A stretch of 8,071 bases of DNA from Planctomycetales bacterium (GTDB lineage: Bacteria; Planctomycetota; Planctomycetia; Isosphaerales; Isosphaeraceae): positions 1 to 8,071 of the forward strand of contig DAHZZC010000449.1 in assembly GCA_027435495.1 (NCBI GenBank), in the 5' to 3' direction. The position numbers and the translations under genes are program-made. The notes beneath the pieces are model-generated. The model made no database searches and was not told where the DNA came from. It worked only from the letters and a program-made list of their open reading frames with translations. This document shows, in pieces, positions 1-6,815 of the stretch (position 1 is its first letter; each line of letters opens with the position of its first letter).

Positions 1-2
1 CC

Positions 3-95
3 GATCTCAAATCGTTTCTCGGAGGAAAGCACGCCGGATCGCTCGAAGCTCTTCGGGTCGCACGGCCAAAGGCCGTGGATTTAGAATGGTATTAA
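3..95 (+). CDS. End of an unidentified plus-strand ORF, possibly a transposase
   Basis: A frame open from the left edge encodes 30 residues (DLKSFLGGKHAGSLEAL, then RVARPKAVDLEWY) and stops with TAA at 93-95. It converges on the truncated ATPase gene and overlaps its last codons by 15 bp. The residues look protein-like, but I do not recognise a domain in so short a piece. The idea that it is a transposase comes from context: the ATPase is cut at this point and the bases around the stop are AT-rich, as at the end of an insertion sequence. A chance open frame cannot be excluded. Nothing else was seen in bases 1-80 apart from a hairpin. Confidence 0.3.
   Translation, partial: DLKSFLGGKHAGSLEALRVARPKAVDLEWY
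61..77. repeat. Short perfect inverted repeat at the left edge
   Basis: CACGGCC and GGCCGTG form a perfect 7-bp stem around an AAA loop, a few bases beyond the ATPase stop. No T-run follows on the minus strand, so it is a poor intrinsic terminator for the operon. It lies inside the plus-strand frame ending at 95. It may be a weak transcription end or a subterminal repeat of a mobile element. Confidence 0.4.
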
Positions 96-767
96 AACAG
101 TCGTACGGGCCGCACCGTCGGCGAGCTGGCGGAGGAACTCCAGGACGACCCTCCCCGATTCGGCGTCGAGCGCTGCGGTCGGCTCGTCGGCCAGCACCAG
201 CCCCGGAGAATTCACGAGCGCCCGGGCGATCGCTACCCGTTGACGCTGACCGCCCGAAAGCTGCGAGGGAAGGTAGTCAAGCCGCTCTCCCAGCCCGAGC
301 CGCCCGAGGATCGCCGCGGATCGGTCACTCATCTCGCGGATCGTCCCTCTCTTCAAAGCGGCCGCCATCCGCACGTTCTCCAGCGCGGTTAGTGACGTAA
401 ACAGATTGTGGCTCTGGAAGATAAAACCGATGTTCGTCCGGAGTGCGACGGCTTCGGCCTCGCCAAGTGCCCCGACGTTGCGTCCCATCACCGTGATTCG
501 GCCGTGCTGGATTCTCCGCAGGGCCCCGATCAGAGTCAGGAGCGTCGTTTTCCCGGAGCCCGACGGGCCCGTCATGATGACGACTTCACCTCGGCCGATC
601 TGGAGGGAATTGTCGAAGAGAACCTGTGTGCGCGTGTCTCCCTCGCCAAACCAGTAGCAGACCTCCTCGGCCTCGATCGCCAGATCCTTGACGATTGGCC
701 GGGCGACGGCCAGGCTGGTCTGCGTGGGCTCAGGGCGCTGATCTAACGATTTGGCCGCGTCGCTCAT
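81..767 (-). CDS. DevA/MacB-type ABC exporter ATP-binding protein, 3'-truncated
   Basis: A 228-residue ATPase that would power the two permeases from the cytoplasm. Walker A is GPSGSGKT (67-74), the Q-loop glutamine is Q118 in FQSHNLF, the signature is LSGGQ (170-174), Walker B is LVLADEP (190-196) and the D-loop is AALD (198-201). The strand after the D-loop ends RTTVLIPF and stops. Family members continue VTHD, supplying the switch histidine, then about 20-30 further residues. Neither other frame downstream restores this end, so it looks cut rather than frameshifted. The last codons GTT TTA ATA are AT-rich, unlike the rest of the gene, suggesting that the junction with foreign DNA lies near 95-105. 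The ATG at 767 has AGGAAG about 7 nt upstream. ATP hydrolysis is probably impaired, though ATP binding and dimerisation might remain; a second ATPase could serve the complex. Confidence 0.88.
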   Translation of the reverse strand: MSDAAKSLDQRPEPTQTSLAVARPIVKDLAIEAEEVCYWFGEGDTRTQVLFDNSLQIGRGEVVIMTGPSGSGKTTLLTLIGALRRIQHGRITVMGRNVGALGEAEAVALRTNIGFIFQSHNLFTSLTALENVRMAAALKRGTIREMSDRSAAILGRLGLGERLDYLPSQLSGGQRQRVAIARALVNSPGLVLADEPTAALDAESGRVVLEFLRQLADGAARTTVLIPF

Positions 768-806
768 GGATCGTCTTCCTGACTCGGGGAATCCGGCACA
801 CTCCGC

Positions 807-1997
807 TCATTGGAAGAGTTGGGCCGGGTCGGCGGAGGCGAGACGGCGAGCGGCAAGGGCGCCCGAGACCACGCACATCAGGACCGTCAGCCCCAAGATT
901 CCGGCGGCCTCGGCGGGTCCGAGATTCATCGGTAATCCCGTCGAATCGTTGACCACACGGAACAGTCCAAGACTTACGATCAGGCCGCTGCCATACCCCA
1001 GTAGTGCCAGGTAAATCGACTGTGCCACCACGATTCGGAAAAGACGGAGATCCGAATACCCGATCGCCTTCAGAGTGGCGAACTCGGCGAGCCGCTCGCT
1101 GATGTCCGAAAAGAGAACCTGATAACAGATGGCAAGCCCGACAATAAACCCCATCACCACGCCAATTGTGAAGACCGTCCCGATCGGCGCAACGTGGTCC
1201 CAGAAGCCTTGCTCCCGTTCGATGAGACCCCGTTTCGTCAGGACGCGCACGTCCGAAGGTAGGCCCGCGCGCATCTGGTCGCAGACACGATCGGTGTCAA
1301 CTCCCGGACGGAGCCGAATTAGCCCAAGGGTGACGCGGTCATCCCCTTCGGTCAAGCCTCGACGGTCGGGAAGAATTCGAGCGAGGCTGGCCTCGCTCAT
1401 CACGAGCGTGCCGTCGCTCTGATAGTCGGCGCCCAGATCAAAGTTCGAGTGGATGCGGATCGACTTCCCCGAGAGCTCGGAGGCCGTCCCTGGCACCAGC
1501 GGCCCGAGTCGGTCGGTGCGTGAGCGGCGGTCGGCCATCGCGACCCCTGGTTGGCTCCATCGCCGACGCTCGCCTACGAGGGCGGGCAGGTCAATCGCAT
1601 CGGATTCCGGCGGATACGCGACCACGCGGATCGGGCGCGGCAGTCCATCGTCGACGTTCCTCCAGAACGTCCGACGGGTCTCGATCGAGACGGGCACTGC
1701 ACCCTCGACCCCATTAAAGGAACGTGCCTGCTCCAGCCGGCGCCGGGGAAAGTCGTAGGGGACAGAGAGCGTGTAGAGCGTCCGGCTGACCATCATCAGA
1801 TCACCGTCGAGGTGTCGGATGAGTCCGACCATGCTCTCCAGAAGCGACCGCTGAAACCCTCGCTCCATGAACATCAGGGTCACCGCGAACGCTGTTCCAG
1901 CCACGGATGCAAGAAGTCGGAGCCGGTTCTCAGTCAGGTTGCGCCAGGCCAGTGGGACCGTGCGAGGCGGGTCAGATGTCGTGGGAACCGCTATCAT
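807..1997 (-). CDS. DevC/FtsX-type ABC exporter permease, second copy
   Basis: A 396-residue permease, paralogous to the other one but clearly divergent. Membrane segments are predicted near 27-46, 272-293, 322-347 and 362-384, with an extracytoplasmic domain from ~47 to 271. The coupling loop ERLAEFATLKAIGYS (301-315) and the end ADPAQLF are shared with the first permease. Corresponding N-terminal landmarks are LAWRN, the FPRRRLEQARS stretch and FWRNVDDGLPRPIRVV near 111-126, where the first permease has its insertion. The first membrane helix ends in MERGFQ, with a charged E-R pair in place of the QLGF of the other copy. The start overlaps the kinase stop (ATGA 1997-1994), and AAGGA at 2010-2006 lies 8 nt upstream, so the gene has a Shine-Dalgarno as well as coupling. 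The ATPase gene follows after 39 bp. Confidence 0.88.
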   Translation of the reverse strand: MIAVPTTSDPPRTVPLAWRNLTENRLRLLASVAGTAFAVTLMFMERGFQRSLLESMVGLIRHLDGDLMMVSRTLYTLSVPYDFPRRRLEQARSFNGVEGAVPVSIETRRTFWRNVDDGLPRPIRVVAYPPESDAIDLPALVGERRRWSQPGVAMADRRSRTDRLGPLVPGTASELSGKSIRIHSNFDLGADYQSDGTLVMSEASLARILPDRRGLTEGDDRVTLGLIRLRPGVDTDRVCDQMRAGLPSDVRVLTKRGLIEREQGFWDHVAPIGTVFTIGVVMGFIVGLAICYQVLFSDISERLAEFATLKAIGYSDLRLFRIVVAQSIYLALLGYGSGLIVSLGLFRVVNDSTGLPMNLGPAEAAGILGLTVLMCVVSGALAARRLASADPAQLFQ

Positions 1998-4393
1998 TGG
2001 ATCGATCCTTCGACGGAGGTGGATGATGGGGCCAACTTGTCGAGCGGGAGCCGGACGATGAACTCCGAGCCATGCCCTAAACCCTCGCTCCGTGCCTCGA
2101 CACTGCCGCCGTGAAGCTCGACCAGGTTCTTGACCAGGGTGAGGCCGATACCGAGCCCGCCCTGAGAACGGGTTACTGCTTGATCGGCCTGGACAAAGAG
2201 GCGAAAGATCAGAAGGAGCATCTCGGGCTCGATCCCGATACCGGTGTCTCGGACTCGGAGAATCGCCTCGTCAACCTCGCGCGAGGCGGATAACTCGATC
2301 CGGCCACCAGGCCCGGTGTATTTGGCGGCGTTTGTCAGAAGATTGCCAACCACCTGTGCCAGCCGGACCGGGTCGACCGCGAGAACAATCGGCGTTTTGG
2401 GAAGGTCGATCGAAAGTCGCTGCTGCTTCGAGTCGATGAGCGGCTGCGCCGTCTCGACCCCGTAGGCAACCACCCGGGCGAGGTCGATTCGTTCGGTATG
2501 GAGGTTAATCTTGCCGCGCATCACCCGGGAGACGTCGAGGAGGTCATCGACCAGTCGGACGAGGTGATGTAACTGTCGCTCCATCATATCGAGCGACTGG
2601 TCGACCATCGTTTCATCGACGCCCGGCATGCGCAGGATTTGAAGGGAATTTCGGATCGGAGCTAGCGGATTACGCAACTCGTGGGCGAGGGTGGCAAGGA
2701 ACTCGTCCTTGCGGCGATCCGCTTCCTGGAGAGCGGCCTCGGCGCGCTTCTGATCCTCGATATCCGTGCAGGTGCCAAACCAGTAGACAATTTTGCCGCG
2801 ATCATCTCGGATCGGGACGCCGCGGGTTTTGAACCACCGGTACTCGCCATCATGGCGGCGGATGCGGTACTCCAGGTCATAATCGGCCTGGTCGGCGCAG
2901 GCGGCCTGCCAGCAGGCGGCCACGCGGTCGCGGTCGTCGGGGTGGATCACTTCTTCCAGCCACCGGAGACCCAGCAACTCCTGCTCGGGGATGCCGGTAT
3001 ATTTCCCCCACTGGCTGCTCAGCCAGTCACACTGTCCATCGGGAAGATCGGTCCAGAGCAGGTTGGGCAAGGTCTCGGCCATTGTCCGCCATCGCTCCTC
3101 GCTGGCGCGAAGGGCCGCCTCCACGGAGAGCCGGTCGGTGTCGTCGCGACCCTCGACAACCAGCGACGTCACCCGACCCACGTCGTCGCGAAGGCCTGTC
3201 ACGACAATCGAGCCGTGACGGATCATCCCGTCGCCCATCCGGTAGATGATCTCGCCCGTCACAGGACCCTCCGAGGCGAGCGCCCGGGCGATGTAATCGC
3301 GCCATCGATCCTGCATATCGGCGAGCCCGGTCCACCAGGGACCGTCCCAGAGCTTCCGGCCGATCGCGTCCTCGCGACGGTGACCGGTGGCGCGGAAGCA
3401 ATTCTCGTTCGCGTCGAGCATCGTCCCGTCTGGCGCAAGGATCGCCATGTACTGAAACTGCTGATTGAAGACCGCGCGAAGGCGAAGGTTCGCCTCGCGG
3501 AGCGCCCGCTCGGTCCGCTCCTGTTCGGTGATGTCGACCCCCGCGTAAAGCCCGCCGCGAATCTGACCCAACTCGTCGAAGAGCGGGACGGCGTGTCCGA
3601 GCATTGCGATCGATGCCCCATTGACCAGCCTGAGTTCCTGCTTGACCGAGCGGATCTCGCGACCGGATGCAATGGCTCTCTGGAGCGGAAGCTCTTCGGG
3701 CCTTGCTTCGCGTCCCTCCAGGAAGACCCGGTAACCTGGATCCTCGTCGGTTGGAGCGTTGAGCGAGATATTGGCTTCCGCGGGAAGTCCCAGGAGTTGT
3801 GTCAGGGCAGAATTACTCCAGACCCGCCGACAATCGGGCGACTCGGCCACGGCAATCCCGATCGGGATCACATCGAGCAACGCCCGGAATTCCGCAACGC
3901 GACGCTGGAGGTCGCGGTTCAGTTCGGCGATCTCCTGCGCCGCCTGCTTGCGGTCGGTCACGTCGCGGCAGACGCCAACCATCCGTACGGCCTCACCCTC
4001 AGCGCCGAAGTAATACCGGCCGAACGCTTCGATCCAGCGGATGGTCCCATCTGGCCAAACGATTCGGTGCTCGAGCCGGTAATCACGACGCTCTCGCATC
4101 CTGTCTTGCAGTGCCGATTCGACCATCGCAAGATCATCAGGGTGGACCCGATCCGCAAAGTCACGGTAATGCCGGTTTGGACGCCCCGGCTCATAGCCGA
4201 AGATACGCTCGTGATGCTCATTCCAGTGGACCGAGCCCGACCGCATGTCCCAGTCCCAGAGCCCCAGGTCGGCAATGTCGACAGCGAGGCCGAACCGCTC
4301 CTCCTCGACCTGATGCCTATCCCACGCCGACGGCCCCTCGGGTGCGCCCTCTCGAACGTGACGGCCATACGCCCGCCGATCGACCTCACCCAT
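1994..4393 (-). CDS. Cytoplasmic sensor histidine kinase with four PAS domains
   Basis: A 799-residue kinase. Four PAS domains are placed at about 35-148, 168-292, 302-422 and 430-550. The first and fourth carry the PAS_3 hallmarks RVHPDD (82-87) or VIHPDD (482-487) and a closing PAC strand (GVCRDVTDRK, GTCTDIEDQK). Short coiled coils link them (about 148-170, 288-306, 545-562). HisKA spans ~561-628 with H571 in HELRNPLAP. HATPase_c spans ~671-784 with the N-box around N688 (NLLTNAAKY), G1 DTGIGI (716-721) and G2 GGLGIGL (745-751). No membrane segment, signal peptide or receiver domain is present, so sensing is cytoplasmic and a separate response regulator is needed. E572 and N575 fit the E-x-x-N phosphatase motif. 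ATG 4393 is the only in-frame start before the first PAS. The stop overlaps the next permease start by ATGA. The ligand is unknown; no clear cofactor-binding residues were identified. Confidence 0.93.
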   Translation of the reverse strand: MGEVDRRAYGRHVREGAPEGPSAWDRHQVEEERFGLAVDIADLGLWDWDMRSGSVHWNEHHERIFGYEPGRPNRHYRDFADRVHPDDLAMVESALQDRMRERRDYRLEHRIVWPDGTIRWIEAFGRYYFGAEGEAVRMVGVCRDVTDRKQAAQEIAELNRDLQRRVAEFRALLDVIPIGIAVAESPDCRRVWSNSALTQLLGLPAEANISLNAPTDEDPGYRVFLEGREARPEELPLQRAIASGREIRSVKQELRLVNGASIAMLGHAVPLFDELGQIRGGLYAGVDITEQERTERALREANLRLRAVFNQQFQYMAILAPDGTMLDANENCFRATGHRREDAIGRKLWDGPWWTGLADMQDRWRDYIARALASEGPVTGEIIYRMGDGMIRHGSIVVTGLRDDVGRVTSLVVEGRDDTDRLSVEAALRASEERWRTMAETLPNLLWTDLPDGQCDWLSSQWGKYTGIPEQELLGLRWLEEVIHPDDRDRVAACWQAACADQADYDLEYRIRRHDGEYRWFKTRGVPIRDDRGKIVYWFGTCTDIEDQKRAEAALQEADRRKDEFLATLAHELRNPLAPIRNSLQILRMPGVDETMVDQSLDMMERQLHHLVRLVDDLLDVSRVMRGKINLHTERIDLARVVAYGVETAQPLIDSKQQRLSIDLPKTPIVLAVDPVRLAQVVGNLLTNAAKYTGPGGRIELSASREVDEAILRVRDTGIGIEPEMLLLIFRLFVQADQAVTRSQGGLGIGLTLVKNLVELHGGSVEARSEGLGHGSEFIVRLPLDKLAPSSTSVEGSIQ

Positions 4394-4427
4394 GTTGACA
4401 ACCCGATTCGCCCATATGTACCAACAC
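4386..4427 (-). CDS. Possible 13-codon leader ORF coupled to the kinase gene
   Basis: A GTG at 4427 follows a strong GAGGAG Shine-Dalgarno (4437-4432) by 4 nt and opens a 13-codon frame (VLVHMGESGCQHG). Its TGA (4388-4386) overlaps the first bases of the kinase gene in another frame. The kinase ATG at 4393 has no clear Shine-Dalgarno of its own, so ribosomes ending here could re-initiate on it. The peptide resembles nothing I recognise. The arrangement may be chance, since the ORF is very short. Confidence 0.3.
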   Translation of the reverse strand: MLVHMGESGCQHG

Positions 4428-4472
4428 CGCTCTCCTCACCAGGATAACGGCCGGGCCTCCGCGCCGAAACCA

Positions 4473-5732
4473 TCAAAAGAGGGAGGCCGGATCTGCACGC
4501 CAGACCTTCTCCACAGTGAAGATTGCCGAAACCAGTCCAATGCCCGAGGTGATCAGAAGGGTCAGACCGAGGATGCCGGGCGTCAGTCGCATTGGAATCC
4601 CGGCCAGGGCCTCCGTCGCCCTGTAGAGGACGAATCCCAGAGCCACCGCAACCAGATAGGCCACACCAGCATAAATCATCGCCTGTACGATCACGACTTT
4701 CGACAAATAAGCATTACTATGGCCAATAGCTTTGAGAGTTGCGTACTCGGCCAGGTGGTCGCGGATGTCGTTCGATAGAACCTGATAGATCACCACCGTG
4801 GCCACAATCGTCGCGATCAACACCCCAAAGGTGAAGAGTTTGCCCGTTGCCGTCTGACTGACCCAGTGCTCCGACTCTCGCCTGAGAATGTCGTCACGCC
4901 CGAAGGGCACGACATCGGGCGGGAAAATGGCCCTCAACTCGCGGCAGGCAGACTCGACGGCCGCCGTTCCGCCGTCCCGGAGTTTGAGGAATCCGAATTG
5001 TACCCCCTCGTTCGATGGCCGCTCGCAGAGCCGGGTGAAGTTCGCATCGTCGCAGATTGCGATCCCGTCGGCCGCGAAGCCGCGAAGCATCGGAAAGCCG
5101 CCGACCACACGGACCGACGTCCGGCCCATCTCCCAGCCGTCGAATCGCCCGACCATCGGCCATCCGAAGTCCAGGTTCGAAAGCTCGTCGAGGAGGACGT
5201 TCCGTGGCTCCCGGAGCCTCGGTCCTGCCTCGTCAATGGCCCGACGGACCCTCCCCCGGAACGGGTCAGAGTTGAGCGAGATGCCAAGCACGAGCAACTC
5301 TCGACGCTTGAGCGGGCGTGGTAGACGGCCGCCAAGGAGCCATCGCCGGAGTGGGCCCGGCTCGGGTAGATCGTCGTCGAGCGCGGCCTCAGTCTCGTCG
5401 AGCGGATAGGGTGGGCATCGCCAAAGATTGAAAGTCGCGTACAGGGGCGAGGCTGAGGCCACCGACTCCAGCGACCGTGCCTGCCGGAGCCGCTCCTTCG
5501 GAAATTCCCCCGGTGCAAAGAAATGGCCGTAGGTCGCGGCGAGAAGCACGATATCGAAATCCAGTTGCTCATAGATATGCGTTGCTGTGATCTCGACAGC
5601 ATGGTAAAAACCAAGCTGGAGTAATACCATCGTGGTTGCGAAGGCAACACCCGCGATGGCGGCGAACGTCTTCCGACCGCCGTGCCGGACGTTTCGAAGG
5701 GCCAACGGAGGCGTCGGGAGGCCGTCACTCAT
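4473..5732 (-). CDS. DevC/FtsX-type ABC exporter permease, first copy (with an insertion in its periplasmic domain)
   Basis: A 419-residue permease of the MacB/FtsX/DevC group, which couples ATP hydrolysis to movements of an extracytoplasmic domain. Membrane segments lie near residues 23-43, 296-318, 345-370 and 385-406, with an extracytoplasmic domain of about 250 residues between the first two. The cytoplasmic loop after TM2 has the DevC signature DHLAEYATLKAIGHS (325-339), and the protein ends ADPASLF as DevC proteins do. Compared with the second permease, about 30 extra acidic and proline-rich residues lie around 106-142. The extracytoplasmic domain has cysteines 106, 227, 236 and 263. 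The start overlaps the adaptor stop (ATGA) and has only a weak Shine-Dalgarno, so it probably depends on coupling. It likely pairs with the other permease as a heterodimer or forms its own homodimer; the sequence does not decide. Confidence 0.88.
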   Translation of the reverse strand: MSDGLPTPPLALRNVRHGGRKTFAAIAGVAFATTMVLLQLGFYHAVEITATHIYEQLDFDIVLLAATYGHFFAPGEFPKERLRQARSLESVASASPLYATFNLWRCPPYPLDETEAALDDDLPEPGPLRRWLLGGRLPRPLKRRELLVLGISLNSDPFRGRVRRAIDEAGPRLREPRNVLLDELSNLDFGWPMVGRFDGWEMGRTSVRVVGGFPMLRGFAADGIAICDDANFTRLCERPSNEGVQFGFLKLRDGGTAAVESACRELRAIFPPDVVPFGRDDILRRESEHWVSQTATGKLFTFGVLIATIVATVVIYQVLSNDIRDHLAEYATLKAIGHSNAYLSKVVIVQAMIYAGVAYLVAVALGFVLYRATEALAGIPMRLTPGILGLTLLITSGIGLVSAIFTVEKVWRADPASLF

Positions 5733-6718
5733 CGGGACGATCCGCTAGCGTTCGATGGGCGGATCTCGGCATCCACCTCCATCTCGACGAACCGGCTCGC
5801 CGGCTCCGTCCGCTCCAGCAGGATCGTAACCTCAACGATGCGAAGGTCGCGAGGCGCTCTCGGGTCGAGGCTTACGAGCTGATTCTTGCCGACGATCGCT
5901 CCCACCCGTGCCACGCTTCCCGAGACCCGGGTGCCGAGGATGTCGATCTCGGCCGGATCGCTGACCTTGATCCGTGGTACATCGGCCTGATAAACCTCCG
6001 CCTTTGCGACCATCGATGAGATGTCGCCCATCACGAGCAAGACCCCGGTGCTGATCTCACCGGGCTCGGTGATGTTCCGGAGGATGCGCCCCGCCGACGG
6101 GGCATGGATCTCGGTCGCTCGAAGTGCGGAGGCTGCCAAATCGACCTCGGCCTGACCCATGGCACCGTCAAGATCCTTCGATATTAGGCCCTGAGCCAAT
6201 TCGAAATCGAGCTGGGTGCGGATGGCCTGCATCTCGACCTGATAAAGAGCGAGTTCCGCGTCGTACCGATCCTTCCCCTTGAGCGTGACGCCAAACTGGT
6301 CGTAGAGCTTCTTCGCCTCGTCGTACCGGCGTCGGCTCGATTCGCTGGACTTGCGGCCAGCCGCGAGGCGGGCGGCTCGATCGTGGTCGGCACGTTCCTT
6401 CTTGGAGCGGGCAAGGTCGAGCTGAATCCTGGCGGCGTCGTGCCCTTCTAGGATTGCGAGCAAGTCTCCAGCCGAAACGTCGTCGCCTTCCTTGACCTTG
6501 AGCTCATCAACCCGCATTCCCGGCCGAACGCCGACCTCGATCACTCCAGAGGCCGGCTGGAGCCGTGCCAGCGCCACGATCGATGATCGGGGTGCGGCGG
6601 CGATCGATCGTTCCTGTCCCGTGGCGTCGGGCGAAGGTCCGGCGCCTCCCCACGCGATCAGGGCCGTCGTGACGATCGCCACGACTGCGGCCGTGGAGCG
6701 GATTGATCCCATCTCCAT
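5729..6718 (-). CDS. DevB/HlyD-type periplasmic adaptor (membrane fusion protein) of an ABC exporter
   Basis: A 329-residue adaptor linking the inner-membrane ABC transporter to an outer-membrane channel. The N-terminus (residues 6-24) is one hydrophobic segment that acts as a membrane anchor or uncleaved signal. Residues ~57-92 are the first half of a lipoyl domain (GVRPGMRVDELKVKEGDDVSAGD). Residues ~93-200 form an alpha-helical hairpin, and ~201-228 the second lipoyl half (IHAPSAGRI). Beta-barrel and membrane-proximal domains follow to ~320. The hairpin has R114, L118 and S125, fitting the R-x3-L-x6-S pattern that MacA/AcrA-type adaptors use to contact TolC; the adjoining RRYDEAK matches the usual start of the returning helix. 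There are no cysteines. The stop overlaps the permease start by ATGA (5732-5729), so translation is probably coupled. It is somewhat shorter than many DevB proteins. Confidence 0.88.
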   Translation of the reverse strand: MEMGSIRSTAAVVAIVTTALIAWGGAGPSPDATGQERSIAAAPRSSIVALARLQPASGVIEVGVRPGMRVDELKVKEGDDVSAGDLLAILEGHDAARIQLDLARSKKERADHDRAARLAAGRKSSESSRRRYDEAKKLYDQFGVTLKGKDRYDAELALYQVEMQAIRTQLDFELAQGLISKDLDGAMGQAEVDLAASALRATEIHAPSAGRILRNITEPGEISTGVLLVMGDISSMVAKAEVYQADVPRIKVSDPAEIDILGTRVSGSVARVGAIVGKNQLVSLDPRAPRDLRIVEVTILLERTEPASRFVEMEVDAEIRPSNASGSSR

Positions 6719-6719
6719 G

Positions 6720-6729
6720 CCTCTTCCTC
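6720..6729 (-). promoter_or_regulatory. Ribosome binding site deciding the adaptor start
   Basis: GAGGAAGAGG lies directly before the ATG at 6718. The first half (GAGGA) has a normal spacing of about 6 nt to this ATG, and the second half (GAGG) has about 7 nt to an alternative ATG two codons later (6712). It argues against the longer in-frame start at 6913, which would overlap the tlpA-like gene by about 98 bp and put 65 charged residues ahead of the hydrophobic N-terminus. Confidence 0.65.
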
Positions 6730-6769
6730 GGTCTCGGGACGCTCTTGAGACAGCAGAAACACGTCCACA

Positions 6770-6798
6770 AGCATACACGTCGACCGATCGGTCGCCAA
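6770..6798 (-). promoter_or_regulatory. Candidate sigma70-like promoter with palindromic operator, upstream of the adaptor gene
   Basis: On the minus strand TTGGCG (6798-6793) and TATGCT (6775-6770) are separated by exactly 17 bp. Each matches the sigma70 consensus at 4 of 6 positions. A perfect 14-bp palindrome, CGACCGATCGGTCG (6794-6781), overlaps the -35 edge and fills most of the spacer, where a dimeric repressor could block polymerase. Transcription would start near 6763, leaving a leader of about 45 nt before the adaptor ATG. This would let the exporter be expressed separately from the glycosyltransferase and tlpA-like genes. Promoter consensus in this lineage is uncertain, so the call is tentative; the palindrome itself is exact. 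Confidence 0.35.
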
Positions 6799-6815
6799 GA
6801 GGTCGGATGTCTCCA

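Noticed and set aside
61..77. Intrinsic terminator at the end of the operon
   Set aside because: The stem is only 7 bp and no T-run follows on the minus strand.
1999..2008. GGATCGATCC palindrome next to the second permease start as an operator or hairpin
   Set aside because: It has no loop, GATC/CGAT words are frequent in this sequence, and it is explained by coding plus ribosome-site sequence.
1551..2114. A 187-codon plus-strand frame across the kinase/permease junction
   Set aside because: It lies opposite two well-supported genes and has no domain-like pattern, so it is treated as a shadow frame.
1994..4393. Hybrid kinase with a receiver domain or membrane sensor
   Set aside because: The protein ends about 15 residues after the HATPase domain and has no hydrophobic segment long enough to span a membrane.
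2681..4447. A 588-codon open frame on the plus strand opposite the kinase gene
   Set aside because: It is an antisense shadow of a GC-rich gene. The opposite strand has complete PAS, HisKA and HATPase motifs, while the plus-strand translation shows no recognisable domain.
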